Shown: piece by piece, positions 1 to 11,188 of the stretch | Layout: the number at the start of each line of letters is the position of its first letter | Numbering within the stretch: the first letter of the stretch is position 1 | Assembly (NCBI GenBank): GCA_004194705.1 | Contig: SADC01001288.1 | Span: 186,001-250,000, forward strand | Direction of reading: 5' to 3' | Source of the DNA: Ditylenchus dipsaci | Taxonomy: Eukaryota; Nematoda; Chromadorea; Rhabditida; Anguinidae | Length of the DNA stretch: 64,000 nt | Notes under the pieces: generated by a model | The model's input: only the letters and a program-made list of their open reading frames with translations | Told to the model about the DNA's origin: nothing | The model's database searches: none | Made by a program: the position numbers and the translations under genes

Positions 1-127
1 TGGCGGTTTAGCGGGGGTAAACTTTGTTGAGTTTCTCTGACGGCCAACTAAATCGGGCTTATCGAGGGTGGCGGTTTATCGAGGGTGGCGGTTTAGCGGG
101 GTGGCGGATTATCGAGGTTTGACTGTA
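1..127. mobile_element. pogo/Tigger-type MITE, left end cut by the window
   Basis: Tandem copies of the word GGTGGCGGTTTATCGAGG fill this stretch, which ends in GAGGTTTGACTG next to TA. That end is the inverted terminal repeat seen on the complete copies at 357-543, 5468-5649 and 52882-52984. The same word also fills the copy at 52882. The left half lies outside the window. Confidence 0.65.
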
Positions 128-356
128 TTTTGTTAAAAAAAAACGATTTTCGCCTGGCAAGCACTAACCACGTGGTTATCAAGCAAAAATCGAGGATTAC
201 ATACTGATAGCGAGAAAAACCAATCGGTAAAAACAAATTTAAAAAAACGACGTAGAAAAAAGTTAAGGCCATTTGAAAATGGTGGAAGATCTGTCACACC
301 TTGGATACTTCTCTAATAAGTATTTCCTCTAATAAGCACCTCCCCAAAATCCGGTA

Positions 357-543
357 CAGTCAACTCCCGATTTAGTGTACACCCTGGGGACCGGCTCTAG
401 GTGTACACTAAATTGAATGTACACTAAATCGAGGGTTCATTCTAGTCATTTTAATTAACCGCCGGCCAAAATGATTTGATCCAGGTGTACACTAAACCTA
501 GGTGTACACTAAATCCGGTGTACACTAAATCGGAAGTTGACTG
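357..543. mobile_element. pogo/Tigger-type MITE, word GTGTACACTAAAT
   Basis: The ends are CAGTCAACTCC and GTTGACTG, flanked by TA on both sides. Five copies of the word GTGTACACTAAAT (some partial or inverted) lie inside, and GGGACCGGCT sits about 30 bp from the left end. CAGTC ends and a TA target are known for pogo/Tigger DNA transposons. There is no transposase, so it is non-autonomous. Confidence 0.7.
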
Positions 544-1033
544 TATTCTTAAATTCATTCTCCTCCTTTTATACCGGGTTTTTTTGTTTCCGAACGCCAC
601 ATATAATATACACCAAAATGTAGCTGGGAATCTGGCAAGATGTGCAAAAAATGTGATATAAAAAGGTAAAAGTAAAAAATTAGAGTAACAATTTGGTTCA
701 TACTTTTACCTTTTTGTATCACTTTTTTTTAGAGATAATAAAAAAAATGTGAATTCCCATCCATCTTTCGAAAAAGAAGTAATCATGGAGAGAGCAATTC
801 TCGTTTTTACCGATGTCCAGAATTCTTCTAGAACGAAATTTTACACAAAAAAGTCGGTATTTCGACCAAATAAACAACGGGCTGTTAGCTTTTTAGTGAT
901 AGTGAACCGACGTGAGTTCGACGTGAGACACCTCACCCTTTTTCAGAGTCTAAATTCTCCTAGTTGCTCAGCTCAGTCCTATTTTTAGCTTTGTTTTCTT
1001 CGATCAGCTCTAACCGCTAAGCAGCTAAATAAA

Positions 1034-2889
1034 ATGGATCAAGTAAGTGTTCTGACCTGTCTTTTGGGTTTTTGTACAATTCCTTAGTGTAAAATCACTG
1101 CCAATTTCAGATCCAGCCTGAACAGTCTCACCATTTTCTTCGCGCCGATGTCCAGTTTTTACCTCATGGCCGGCTCTTTCTTCTTCTATCAAATGAGACA
1201 CTGATCGAAGCTCCAACTACTGCAAAATCTATTACTAACATGACTTCTTCTCTTGCTACTAACCTCTGCTCGACTCCGCCAACTTCTGCGCCTTCTCAGC
1301 TGCCTACTAATTTGTCGGACCATTTTAACTGGACTAATTTCTCACTGTTAGTTTTGCCAATGACTTTTTTTAAATTGCAACTCCATTTGTTCTGCATGTA
1401 CATCATTTGATTCAGGACTATGCTCATATTTCTTCTGCTTTCTTGGAGCGAAATCTGCGACTTCTTGAGCAAGCGCAAGGCTAAGAAGATGTTCAAAGAC
1501 GCCAAAGAGCAGGTCAATTGTTTCTAACTTTTAGTCTTTACTAATGTTGTGAGTTGGATACGTGAGTTGGATTGATACGATATTTTTAGAATTTTTTTGT
1601 AATATTTATAGCAATAGTTTAAAAACTATTGAGCGAGCGATCAAATACATTCAAACAAATTGCATCTATTAAGATTTTTTGCATCTTGCTTGTATGTCGG
1701 AAAACTTTCAAATATAAAAAGTATTACTGATGCAAAATCAAAGGCATATGAACTGAATTACCCGAGTAACAGCTCAGAGTACAGGCTGATTGGTCGCTAC
1801 AAAACTGGCCGTTTACAGAACTGGCAGTTTACAGGATTGGTCGTCACAAAATTTGCCGTTTACAAAACTGGTCATTTACAGAATTGGTCGTTCACAGGAT
1901 TGGCATTTCAAGAAGTAATCAATGAATGAACGGGTGACCTTGATATCATTAGCAATCCTGTAAACGGCCAGTTTTGTAGCGACCAATCAGCCTGTACCCA
2001 CAGCTCAGCATACACATCTTTGACTTCTTTTTCCTAAAATTGGCAGATTACAAAATCATTTGAACGAAAACAAACCGGGCATAAATATATTTAGTCTAAA
2101 TACATTCATGCCCACTTTTAAAAGGAACCATACATGCTTGAGTTCGTCTTAAAATACGCCTGAATATCTTAAGTGAAAGCCAAAAATAACAAGAGTTCAA
2201 GTCAAAAAATAACGAGTGCATCAACCACATGACATCTTGAACGTGAACTTATTGAACGTGGTTAAGTGCACTGAAAAATCAATGGATATTATTCAAAAAT
2301 GACTACAGGATTAAACCTAAAGGTGGTTCAGAAATTGTTCACTCTTGACTGTTGAGATTGTTAAATATTGAAAACCCCTCTAAAAATGTTCGACATTCTC
2401 AACATTCGCATAAACATCCAGGCAGCTTAAAAAAATTATGTAAGTGAGATAGTAAGTCTACCGAATAAAGCATAAGGCAGGTAGAGATGGAAAATTTTTA
2501 ACAAATATGTACACATTTTCCACAATTTCATACGCGAAGTAGAAAACAACGCAAATCAAGAATACTGTGAAAAAATGTCGCTTATCCAACTTTTTTGAGT
2601 GGTCAATAATACGAATAGAAATATCGCTTGGGCAGAACAGTGCTCCTTATACTAATATTTCCAGCTGGATAGCCAACTAACAATGCTGCAGGACCTGCAT
2701 AATCGTGTTTTCAGTGAGGTATTGTTTGCAGTGCTTATTTTCATATTCAGCACCACGAATTTCTCAACATTTAAGGTAGCGCCTGTTCGAACTAATCCTG
2801 CTGCTATTCCGACTAATCTCGCTGCTGCTCGCATATTGTCGGCCGGCCTGTCCCCGTCTCATCTAGCGCTGGATATTCAGACTGTCTAA
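1034..2889 (+). CDS. unknown coiled-coil protein, five-exon model (exon 3 frame uncertain)
   Basis: I do not recognise this gene. The model is 1034-1042, 1111-1346 (or through to a stop at 1408), 1416-1512, 2665-2718 and 2776-2889. The start lies 45 nt after TATTTTTAG, a possible trans-splice acceptor. Exon 2 is open for 99 codons and is rich in Ser, Thr and Pro. Exon 3 reads in one frame as DYAHISSAFLERNLRLLE and in another as RKAKKMFKDAKEQ. One extra base near position 1475 would join them, which resembles the homopolymer shifts elsewhere in the window. Exon 4 (LDSQLTMLQDLHNRVFSE) continues the coiled coil in phase, and exon 5 adds an Ala/Pro-rich tail ending in LALDIQTV. The splice sites fit GT-AG. 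The function is unknown, and the exon 2 to 3 junction is the weakest point. Confidence 0.45.
1780..1996. mobile_element. palindromic MITE in the long intron of the first gene
   Basis: The ends TACAGGCTGATTGGTCGC and its reverse complement frame about 217 bp. Inside, the words ACTGGCCGTTTACAG and ACTGGCAGTTTACAG alternate. A 9-bp string ACAGCTCAG lies just outside each end, slightly offset, and may be the trace of a target duplication. Confidence 0.55.
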
Positions 2890-3046
2890 CACCTTTACTA
2901 ATAGTTTCTTTGTCTTGTTTACGAAGTGTCGTGTGTTTCTTGTGTAAAAAAGACTTTTACCTAAACAATTCATTATCTCTAGTATATCTTCCGTATTCTT
3001 TTTCAGCTTCTTGAAAACCGGGAAAAAAATAAATGGCAAGACTCAC

Positions 3047-3846
3047 ATAAGTAAACGACCGCAAAGACCGCAGCACCGCAGGCAATTTAGACCTAAAGAC
3101 CGCGACCGCAAGACCGCATCTGAGATTTTAAAAGGCCGCACGACCGCAGCATGTGCTTGCGGTCTTTTGCGGTCTTATCCCGTTAAAGGATTTGCTTGGC
3201 ATTCTGTTTTACAAGACCAAAAGATGTCTACACGATTAGCATTTTTCGAATTTTTACATGGGTTCAATCTCTTAATATCGCTCGCTTAAGGATGTCTTTC
3301 TTTTGGAAACTTAAGCTGAACGAGGATAGTGGAGGATGGCCCGTCTTAACAAAGAAATCCGTCTCCGAGGTACGATGCAATGCATGTGAAGAAGACAAAC
3401 CAACACTGAAGCTAAGTCATAGAAGTACGGCACGACTAATGATTTGGTTGATTTAGTCGCATCAGAAGGATTATCCCAGGTCGGCAAGAATTGCTCGATC
3501 TTATCTTTCGGTGCCGGCTACAAGTATCGCAAGTGAGAGTATCTTCTCGGAAGCCCGAAACGTCTTCGATCACAAGCGTTCAAGACTGTCTCCAGAAAAT
3601 CTTAAGAAACTAATCTTTTTGAACAGAAATCTTAAGATTCTTCATTTTGAGTACTGATATTGTTGGGAATAAAATCATTATTTGGAGTTGTTTCATGAGA
3701 ATTTTAAGCGTTTTCCGTGGATCTGCTAAAGACCGCACGACCGCGCGGTCAACCGCACTTCCATTTCTCAAAAGACCGCGACCGCGTTTCAATTTTTGCA
3801 AAAGACCGCGACTGCACGACCGCATTTTGTCAAATCGTCAACCCTA
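3047..3846 (+). mobile_element. internally deleted hAT transposon with GACCGC subterminal repeats
   Basis: Clusters of GACCGC/GCGGTC at 3055-3180 and 3728-3826 flank a short coding remnant with a BED finger and an hAT C-terminal domain. The right end reads CAAATCGTCAACCCTA, an hAT-style terminus (TAGGGTTG in reverse). I found no matching left terminus, so the left edge is eroded or misplaced. hAT transposases are known to bind subterminal repeats, and the GACCGC clusters fit that role. Confidence 0.65.
3290..3657 (+). pseudogene. hAT transposase remnant: BED-like N-terminus joined to hATC dimerisation domain
   Basis: Two parts of one hAT transposase remain. From about 3290 the frame gives FFWKLKL followed by RCNAC and a STARL stretch, the pattern of a BED zinc finger in which only the first Cys pair is visible. 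After an in-frame stop near 3454, the same strand gives YPRSARIARSYLSVPATS, then SESIFSEARN and RLSPENLKKLIFLNRN, the classic C-terminal hATC dimerisation motif, stopping at 3657. The catalytic RNase H-like core, normally several hundred residues, is missing. The element could move only with help from a relative. Confidence 0.75.
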
Positions 3847-4720
3847 ATACAAAGCACTAGTCAAAAAATATGGCTTTCAAAGTAGCATTTCAGGTAGCAA
3901 ACCTACAAAGAGTATTTTAGGTATGCTTGCGTGCACATCTTTACCAGGCTTAGGCGTGAGGCTTCCGGCGGGAAACGAGAATGGGAAAATCAAAAAAATT
4001 TCCTACGCAAAACGGGAATAAGAAAATTAAAAAAAAATTTCCTACGCAAAATGGGAATGGGAATTATAAAATTTCGAGAAATCCTTACAGGAAGAGGGAA
4101 AATTTGATATTCACACAAGATGGAATATTTGGTGGTTTTTATCGGATTCAGACAATTTCAAACAGCAAGCAAATACAGGGTGTGTCAATTTTTCTTAAGG
4201 TGTATAATACAGTGAGTGCAACCAAATTTTTTGAAATTGAATTAACCAAATTTTCGCGTGGTCCCTGTCGTTTGGGACTTGCCTATCTAACGGCCAACCG
4301 CACATCAGGACCCAAACCACTGTCTAACAAAGATTACTTCACTGAGAGGGGGTTAGTTATTGGTGAGGGGTGAGTTACTTTCGGCTCAGCGCTCAAAGCT
4401 ATATCTTAGTTCATAGAAATTTTTTTCCAAAGCTGTTAAATTTATTTTCTTAACTCCTACGAGCTCTCCCGAAATTTTCGATATTGACCCAAAATTTTTC
4501 AGATTTTCGGGGTTTGAAAAAAAAGCGCGCCGACGCGCTTATTAGAGGAAATACGGTATGCGGATTGTCTCTTATAATATATCCGCATGCGGACGTGTTG
4601 TGAGACCGCCCTGAAAACAGAATTTTTTGTGAAAAATCTCTAATATTTTGTCCAGAAAACATTTTGCTCTGCAGCTGCTGATAGTTGATGAGCAATGATT
4701 GGGCAATAATTCTGGGCTAT

Positions 4721-5258
4721 ACTATAGAATCCCCCCACAGCTAGCGAAAAATTTATTTTTCCTGAAGGGGAAAGAACCTGTCCCATTTTGATTCTCGTGC
4801 TCTGAATAGGCACGGAAACACTTTGGTTTCCGAAAAATCGAAAAAAAAATTTGATTTGCCTTGGTCCCCAAATTAAAAAATTTAAGAAAATTCAAAAAAT
4901 ATTTTTTTGAATTCCCGATAAAACATTTTTAAAGGGAATTAGGGCTGTATTGGGAGGGGAAGGGACAAAAGAGGGCCACTGATCCCACAGAGCCCATTAA
5001 CAAGAAGATGTAGAACATAGTTTTGAATACTGGGGCCTACCGCATAAATAAACTCTGGTATGCATGCTTTTCATGCATCCACAGTCACTTTCGAGTGATT
5101 GGTGTCTAAGGTATGTGGGTGTGCGCATCTCAACTCCAAGCCCCCAAGTCCCTGCCGTTTCAGAGCACGAGAAACAATATGAGACGGGTCCTTTCCCTTT
5201 CAGGAAAAGTAAATTTTTCGCTAGCTGGGGGGGGGGGGTGGTGGGATGATTCTATAGT
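4721..5258. repeat. 538-bp palindromic MITE
   Basis: The ends ACTATAGAATC and GATTCTATAGT frame long imperfect inverted arms. The string CCTGAAGGGGAAAG at about 4772 is mirrored by CTTTCCCTTTCAGG at about 5194. The loop holds a copy of the recurrent unit with ACTTTCGAGTGATT and GTGCGCATCTCAACTCC that recurs near 7780, 18270, 29800 and 39300. A G12 run at 5226-5238 is next to the right end. Confidence 0.6.
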
Positions 5259-5467
5259 GTTACCTTATTCTGAGCAGTGTTGACGATTTTTTCTGAAATA
5301 TGTTTTAGCAATGATTAGGAAAGGTTGCGAAAACTGGTGTACATAGTCTCAATGTCAAAGTTACTCAAATTGTTATATTTTCTAGAATGGGAAATGCTCG
5401 AAAACAGGATTTTGAACTTGCGCATTTCCAAGCTGCTCATGCGAGGGCAAAGTTTGTTTTGGGCATA

Positions 5468-5649
5468 CAGTCGAAGCTCTCTATAACGACTCTCAAGGGA
5501 CCGGCTAAACCGAGTCGTTATAGTGAGCGTCGTTATAAAGAGCGTCGTTTTGACTTGAATGACTTAGCTCAGGACCAAATAGTTCTTTTTCCGGATCGTT
5601 ATAAGGAGCGAGTGGTTATAAAGAGCGTCGTTATAGAGAGCTTCGACTG
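5468..5649. mobile_element. pogo/Tigger-type MITE, word CGTTATAAAGAGCG
   Basis: The ends are CAGTCGAAGCTCTC and GAGAGCTTCGACTG, with TA on both sides. The words CGTTATAAAGAGCG and CGTTATAGAGAGC are repeated in both arms, and GGGACCGGCTAAACC lies about 30 bp inside the left end. The layout matches the copy at 357-543, but the repeated word is entirely different. Confidence 0.75.
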
Positions 5650-5756
5650 TAACGGAATTTTGCATCAAAATCTCGTAATTTGGCAGCTAATCCTCGTAAT
5701 TTTGCAGCAAATTTTTGTTTTGCCTTTTTCTCATATTTTTTAGAGTTTTTTTCAAA

Positions 5757-5990
5757 GTGATAACACTATCATGTAGCCCTGCGATTCTGGTTTCTAACAA
5801 GGTATAGTCTAGTGCAAGATCTATAGAAAATTTATAACAATATGGTAAAAGTACGAACCAAATTATTTATTTTTTGCTTCATACTTTTAATTATTTGGGA
5901 TACTTCTTGTAGAGATCTTCCTCTAATCTATACCTTGTTAGAAACTAGAATCGCGGGGCTACACGACTGTGTTATTTTTTGAAAAAAAAA
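5757..5990. repeat. palindromic MITE with GTAGCCCTGCGATTC motif
   Basis: GGTTTCTAACAAGGTATAG at about 5789 pairs with CTATACCTTGTTAGAAACTA near 5929, and the flanking GTAGCCCTGCGATTC pairs with GAATCGCGGGGCTAC. The same GTAGC plus CTCAGCTTTCTAACA theme recurs near 10274, 23940, 35585, 37484, 42606 and 59850. Confidence 0.6.
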
Positions 5991-6298
5991 GTCAAAAAAA
6001 GTTTAGAAAATTTTAATGACAAAAGCAGTAATTTGCTGCAAAATTCCGTGATTTTGCTGCAAAATTTCGTGATGCCCTTTTTGCCGCTAAAAAGTTGTTT
6101 TTGCCGAAAATCATGACATTGCTAAATACTTTGACAATAGACCACAAATTTATGCACCGCCGCGTGAAACGGACGGTGGTTACTTATTCTGACCTCCCAC
6201 TAGAAGGGTAGTCATTCAAGAGAGGGGCGTAGATTAGAATCGGCGTTTTGTTGATACATGTGCTACAACATTTACGGTAATCTATAATCATCAACTTT

Positions 6299-6322
6299 TA
6301 GTTTCGCTACATTCCCTGAAAA
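6299..6322 (+). promoter_or_regulatory. probable trans-splice acceptor and 5' UTR of profilin
   Basis: ACTTTTAG ends at 6301, 21 nt before the profilin ATG, and no short first exon is needed to open the gene. In nematodes such an AG close to the start codon is usually the spliced-leader acceptor. A cis-spliced 5' UTR intron is the alternative. Confidence 0.45.
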
Positions 6323-7019
6323 ATGTCTGGCTGGAAGGCTTTCGTCGGTTGGTAGTGTAAAGTGAAAATGGATTTTAATCAATTTCTTCTTTAGATACGT
6401 TGACCGAAAGCTGCGAGGGAATCGAGAAGGCTGGTTAGTTACTTGAAATTAATTTATTTTAGACAGGCTAATTGGAGTTCTTTGTAGCCATCATCGGCTT
6501 GGAGGATGGGTCTGTTTGGGCTTGCTCAGAGGGCGAGAGCGAGTTCAAGGTAAGTGTGGGGTTATCCTTGCATGATCAAAGTGAACATATTGTAGGCGAC
6601 TGAGGCAGAATTGAAGACTCTTTGCTCTCTCTTCAATGACTTGGCTTCTGTCCCAATGGTAGGATTGATATGTTGACCCTTTCTTCGACTAAAATTGATT
6701 TTTCATTTAGGTCGGCGCTGATCTCGAAGGCACTCACTACATTGGTTAGCAAAGATTTCTATTTTCTATTCGATCTCTTTATCTCTTAATTCTTAGTACC
6801 CAGAACAGAGGATAATCTGATCTTCGGCAAGAAAGACAAAAATGGCTTCTTCGCGGTCAAGACTACAACTGGTGATTCTTCATGAATTTCTGTCCAAATA
6901 ATTAGTTTTATTCATTTAGCTGTTCTTATCGCTATCTACCGAGGGAGGGCGCTGCTGGAAGCGAGGCTCGTCTGGCTGTGGAGAAGATGAGCGCATACTT
7001 GACAGATAACGGTTATTGA
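6323..7019 (+). CDS. profilin, seven exons, about 131 residues
   Basis: Profilin binds monomeric actin and poly-proline ligands and feeds actin to formins and other nucleators. Exons are 6323-6347, 6395-6433, 6488-6549, 6596-6658, 6711-6744, 6797-6871 and 6920-7019; all phases agree and the introns are short. The product starts MSGWKAFVDTLTE. It shows the profilin core GSVWA, then ELKTLCSLFND, and the very characteristic VPRTEDNLIFGKKDKNGFFA. It ends EKMSAYLTDNGY after the frame is repaired. Length and sequence are close to nematode profilin (about 132 residues). In the last exon two extra bases, in CC at 6939 and GGG at 6947, throw the ending out of frame; removing both restores a typical C-terminal helix. 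AATAAA lies at 7059. I consider the gene functional and the two bases likely sequence errors. Confidence 0.93.
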
Positions 7020-7058
7020 TCCGCCTGTGTGACCAATTATATGTGAGATGTTAAAACC

Positions 7059-7064
7059 AATAAA
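7059..7064 (+). terminator. polyadenylation signal of profilin
   Basis: AATAAA lies 40 nt after the profilin stop codon, a normal distance for a compact 3' UTR. Confidence 0.6.
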
Positions 7065-7734
7065 TATGTTTCTGATTGTGTTATTTTGACTGTGGGTTAG
7101 CATTTGGGTGGGTTAGCTTGCGTACGAATCGTCCTTGTATTGGTCCTTCTATTGGTTACTACGCGTTTGGGTCCTTCCGCATTTGGGCCCCGCATTTGGG
7201 CATCCCGCAGTTGGCCCCAATTCGAAATTTTTTATATATCCTTGGCAAATATTTTTTCTTGACTACTTATAACAGTAAAATATTTTTCAAAGGATTAGTA
7301 AAGTTAAGGGTGAGTACGAAAAACAGCTGGTATCGAGCCTTAAAGGGCCATTGCCGTCTCCGGTTTTCCTCCTTAAAGGGTGTGAAAGGATAGGGAAACC
7401 GCTAATGTCCGACCTGAAAGGGCATATCTCTATTGAATTTTGAAACTAATAAAACCATAGTCTCCCACTTAAAAACATGCGCTAAGGATGGTTTGATAAT
7501 GACGAAAAAGTTATTTTATAAACGAAAACGCCAGTACCTAGTATGGCTCCACTTAACAAAACTATTCGCTAAAGTTGGGGTTAAAGGGATTATGGGCTGT
7601 ATTGGGAGGTGAAGGGAATAATACAGGGCCACTTTTTTTAGCTGCTTTACCATGTTTTTTAAACTCGGGCCGTGGCAAAAATAGACTCTATATGCATTTC
7701 ATGATCAAGCGTACTTCTCGGAATCATGTCTAAG

Positions 7735-8150
7735 GTAAGTGCGTGCGCGCATCTCTAACTCTTGGGGGCTTGGAGTTGAGATGCGCACACCCACATACCT
7801 TAGACACAAATCACTCAAAAGTGACTCTAGATCAGGGATGATATCTCAAAATTTCGAAAAAAAGTACATTTGGTCAAAAAAAGTACAATTTGGTCATTTT
7901 TCGTCAAAAAGTGCAATTTTATCCAGTGCTTATTGCTATTTTGGAGCGAAAAAAAAAGATTTTGACTAAAAACTTCAAAAATAAAAAAGATTTGGGGTCC
8001 CAAAAAAAGTACAAATCTTTTTAAAAAGTACATATATCATCCCTGCTCTAGATGCATGAAAAAACATGCGTACCAGAGATATTTATGCGGCAGGCTCCAG
8101 TATTCAAAACTATGTTCAACATCTTTGTTTTTTTTCGCCGAAGAGCTTTT
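7735..8150. repeat. recurrent unit with TGTCTAAGGTAAGTGCGTGC
   Basis: Inverted strings typical of a dispersed family appear here: GGTAAGTGCGTGCGCGCATC and GAGATGCGCACACCCACATA face each other around a short loop, followed by AAATCACTC, and GCATGAAAAAACATGCGTAC lies near 8052. Related copies occur at about 5060, 18200-18400, 29690-30130 and 39220-39370. An unrelated AT-rich insertion seems to sit between 7840 and 8045. Confidence 0.5.
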
Positions 8151-8412
8151 CCCCTCGTTCTACAAGACCGGCCAGAGGCCCAGCATCCAAAAATTTAGCC
8201 TAGCACTCAAAAAGTGCTAGGCCGAGAGTAAACCCGCGGGTATACCCCGCTGATCGGCTTGGTGCATGGGTTATATTTCAGTAGCCCCGCATTTTCACCC
8301 ATCAATCAGAGTGAAAATTATCTGAATAGTCCGTAGGAACTGATTGATTTCCACTAAACGTTTTTCAACCATACAACGTGCACAACAATTTCAAAGAGAA
8401 GCTTTCAGAAGA

Positions 8413-8717
8413 TTATTCGTCGTTATCAGCTGAGGGAGCAAAGTTCACTGCAGAAGCTAGATCACCAGATTCGAGACGCTTACCTAGATTGCAAGTGGAT
8501 GAATAAGTAACATGATGTGGAGTGAGATACTTACGGGTCGTAATACCAATAGCCTTCTGAGTTTTCTTGTCCAAGAGATCAAGCTTTTCTTGGAGCCCCC
8601 TACGAAGATCCCAATACGGTTTTCGTGGATTGAGCGCTTGCTTTAGATCCAAAAATTCGTCAATGTCTTGTCCACTACCGAGTTCCATTGCTTTCTGCCC
8701 GAGAACGCAGAGATAAT
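8413..8717 (-). CDS. CCDC12/cwf18-like mRNA splicing factor, C-terminal exons
   Basis: Cwf18/CCDC12 proteins belong to the activated spliceosome. Two exons are clear on the minus strand: 8535-8717 and 8413-8483, separated by a 51-nt GT-AG intron in phase 1. The product contains NPRKPYWDLRRGLQEKLDLL, then DKKTQKAIGI and the tail ESGDLASAVNF. These match the family signature (PRKPDWDLKRD, KKLEKL, KRTQRAI and SLASAV in human CCDC12). The N-terminal part is not convincingly found. A 55-nt exon at 8752-8806 is in phase but does not look like the family. An hAT MITE occupies 8971-9529 just upstream, so the 5' end may lie further right. Start and full length are therefore open. Confidence 0.8.
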
Positions 8718-8970
8718 CTAGAAAAAATATGTGAAGGTACGACAAACTTACGAAATCGATTCAGTTTGGTATTTTTTAAGCCATGAATTTGTTGTAGTAA
8801 AATTTTCTAGAGCAATACGGGGCTGTTCAGACACAGATTCGATTGCTATTTTTTATTCGACATGTGTTATATTTTGTGAACCAGAGTAGAAAAAAGTTGG
8901 CAACACTGCCCAAAGGTCATTGACAACGCAGCGGCAAACCCTAATACCAAAACGTTCAAATGATTCTAAC

Positions 8971-9529
8971 CAGTGTTGTCCGTTTGCCTCGCGCGAGCCA
9001 AACGAAAGACCTAAAATCGCATGTCCTAGCGAGCCAAATGGGTTCGAGCCATATGGCTCGCCTTTTTTATATATGCGAGCCAATTAACTCGCGTAATTGT
9101 TTTTTTAAGCGAGTCGAACGCGAGCCAAATCAATACGAGCCATTTGTATCGCAAACCATTTGGCTCGCAAACAAAATAAATGGTTCGGCTCGCGCTTTTA
9201 TGTGAGTTTTGAACGTCAATTTATTGTTAAAGACAAATAAAAGGACAGATAAAGTGTTTGCAAAAAAATCAGTCAAAAAATTGAAAAAATGAAAAAATAA
9301 GCTAGATTTAGGCTTTATTTCAGCAAACAATATTTTCCGCGAGCCGAACCATACGCTTTTTATAGATGCGAGCCAAATGGCTCGCGAGCTAAGAAGCTCT
9401 TGTCACTTTGTTCTTTAACTTGGCGAGCCATATGGCTCGCGGACATAGCTATTTGGCGAGCAAGCAGCTCGCGTCCTCTCAAAGGGACGCGAGCCACTGG
9501 CTCGCAAACAAGCCAAACGCACAACACTG
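8971..9529. mobile_element. hAT-type MITE, 8-bp target duplication ATTCTAAC, word GCGAGCCA/TGGCTCGC
   Basis: The terminal repeats CAGTGTTGTCCGTTTG and CAAACGCACAACACTG are nearly perfect. ATTCTAAC lies directly outside both ends (8963-8970 and 9530-9537). The arms hold about a dozen GCGAGCCA/TGGCTCGC words, several arranged as short palindromes. There is no transposase. CAGTGTTG ends with an 8-bp duplication are diagnostic of hAT. Confidence 0.88.
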
Positions 9530-9562
9530 ATTCTAACTATATTGTTAGATAAAAAAATGGAT

Positions 9563-9997
9563 AAATCTTTTTCCTGCCCGCTTCTGGCTTTTTTCTTCCC
9601 GTTTTTATTTCTTTCTGCCCGCTTTTTTGAAAATGATCAAAAATAACCCCAATTTGTGATAATTTTTTTTATTCTTAGCAGCACTAGTATACAAAATTTC
9701 CTATAGAATCCGAATTGGTTTACAGAATTTCTAAAAAGCTCTTAGCTGTCTAGTTTCGGCCACTTTGCCGAATTTAGGCGAAAAAATATCTTGCATGCAA
9801 TAAATGGTCACATCTCAGCAGCAAAGAGCTTTTTGAAAATTCTGTGAATAAATTCGGATTTCTTAGGAAATTTTCTATACTGGTGCAGTACAGAATGAAA
9901 AAATTACCACAAATTGGGATTATTTTTGATCATTTTCAAAAAAGCGGGCAGAAAGAAGCAAAAACGGGCAGAAAAAAGCCAGAAGCGGGCAGAAAAA
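9563..9997. repeat. 430-bp palindrome with GCGGGCAGAAA words
   Basis: Arms of about 200 bp are mirrored around position 9780. The left arm carries TTTCTGCCCGC three times and AATAACCCCAATTTGTG; the right arm carries the reverse complements. It looks like another MITE, but I could not define exact ends or a target duplication. Confidence 0.6.
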
Positions 9998-10269
9998 AGT
10001 CTCGTCCATAAAAGTCCTCGTTCTCCTGATGTAGTCATTTTTTATTGTTATCCGTCGAAGACAAAATTTCTCACAAATAAAAGCTACGCTGTTATTGATT
10101 CGCAATAACAAATCGCTAAAATCCAGCACCTAATGACTGAAATCCAGAAACTAATTTTCATAATGGCTGAAATTGAAGACATCCGTCAAATTACGTCAAT
10201 CACCCCTCAAATTTATATTTATAAATTCATTGTTCTCGGTGTACACTTTTCAGCTTTTTAATTTTTTCA

Positions 10270-10475
10270 CACCAGCATGTAGCTCTAAACCTCTAGTTTC
10301 TAGCGAGCTTTCAACTGGCTCGATACAATCACAAAAAGAGGTAGAATACATGGTTTTAAAAAACGTGTACGTAAAGACGTAGTTTCATAGAAATGAAGTT
10401 TTATCAATTTTTCTAATCTCGTTGAGCCAGTTGATAGCTTGTTGGAAACCAGAGATTCAGGCCTACACGCTTGCG
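10270..10475. repeat. palindrome of the GTAGC/GCTTTC family
   Basis: ATGTAGCTCTAAACCTCTAG with GAGCTTTCAACTGGCTC is mirrored by GAGCCAGTTGATAGCTTG and AGGCCTACACGCTTG, with a loop of about 90 bp. Confidence 0.5.
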
Positions 10476-10689
10476 CAGAAAAAATGAAAACGTTGAAACG
10501 TAATTACGGCGAACAATGAGTTTTTTTAAACTTGAGCGGGGATTTACATACTTCGACATGTGTTTTCACCGGGTGGTATTTGATTTTGCCCGTAGATTTG
10601 TGTTGCCCGTAGAATTTTAAAAATTGCACGTAGAATTTTTAACTTATTAATTTTTACCGTACTAATTCAAAATCATGTTTTAACCACTT

Positions 10690-10945
10690 TTCAAAATGCT
10701 CACGGACCTGAAACAGACTGAAAAAAGATGTTTTAAGGGTGTTGATGACACCAAAACAGCCGCCTATATAGCCGGCTTAATAGCCGGAAAGAAAATAGCC
10801 GGCCATTGGCAGGCCATTCAGACCATTGGTATGTCAGGCCAAAACTCAAATTTTGGTCAAAAATTTTTTTTTTTCGAAAATGCGTCATCTACACCTTTTA
10901 AACATATTAGCAGCATGTTTCAGGTCCGTGATCATTTTAAAAAGT
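10690..10945. repeat. inverted repeat around AT-rich loop
   Basis: AAAATGCTCACGGACCTGAA at 10694 is mirrored by TTCAGGTCCGTGATCATTTT at 10919. The flanks (10580-10640 and 10975-11110) carry repeated TACGGCCAAAATT and CCGTAGAATTTT words, so the element is probably larger, about 10553-11120. Confidence 0.5.
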
Positions 10946-11188
10946 AGTTGAAATATGTGTTTTGAGCGAGTACGGCCAAAATTTAGAAATCTAGTGGCAA
11001 AATGAAAAATTTTACGGGCAATTTTCACGATTCTATGGCCAACAAAATCTACGGCCGAAATTAAATATTCTACGAGCATTTTTCACAATTCTACGGCCAA
11101 AATTATATATTACCCGTTTTCACCTACAGCCTTTTCATAATTTCATTCCAATCTGGTCCTAAATTTTATGTCAGAAGTTATATACAAT

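Noticed and set aside
3981..4373. 130-codon open frame rich in Lys and Asn
   Set aside because: It begins with a local tandem repeat (TTTCCTACGCAAAA) and has no recognisable domain or neighbouring exon.
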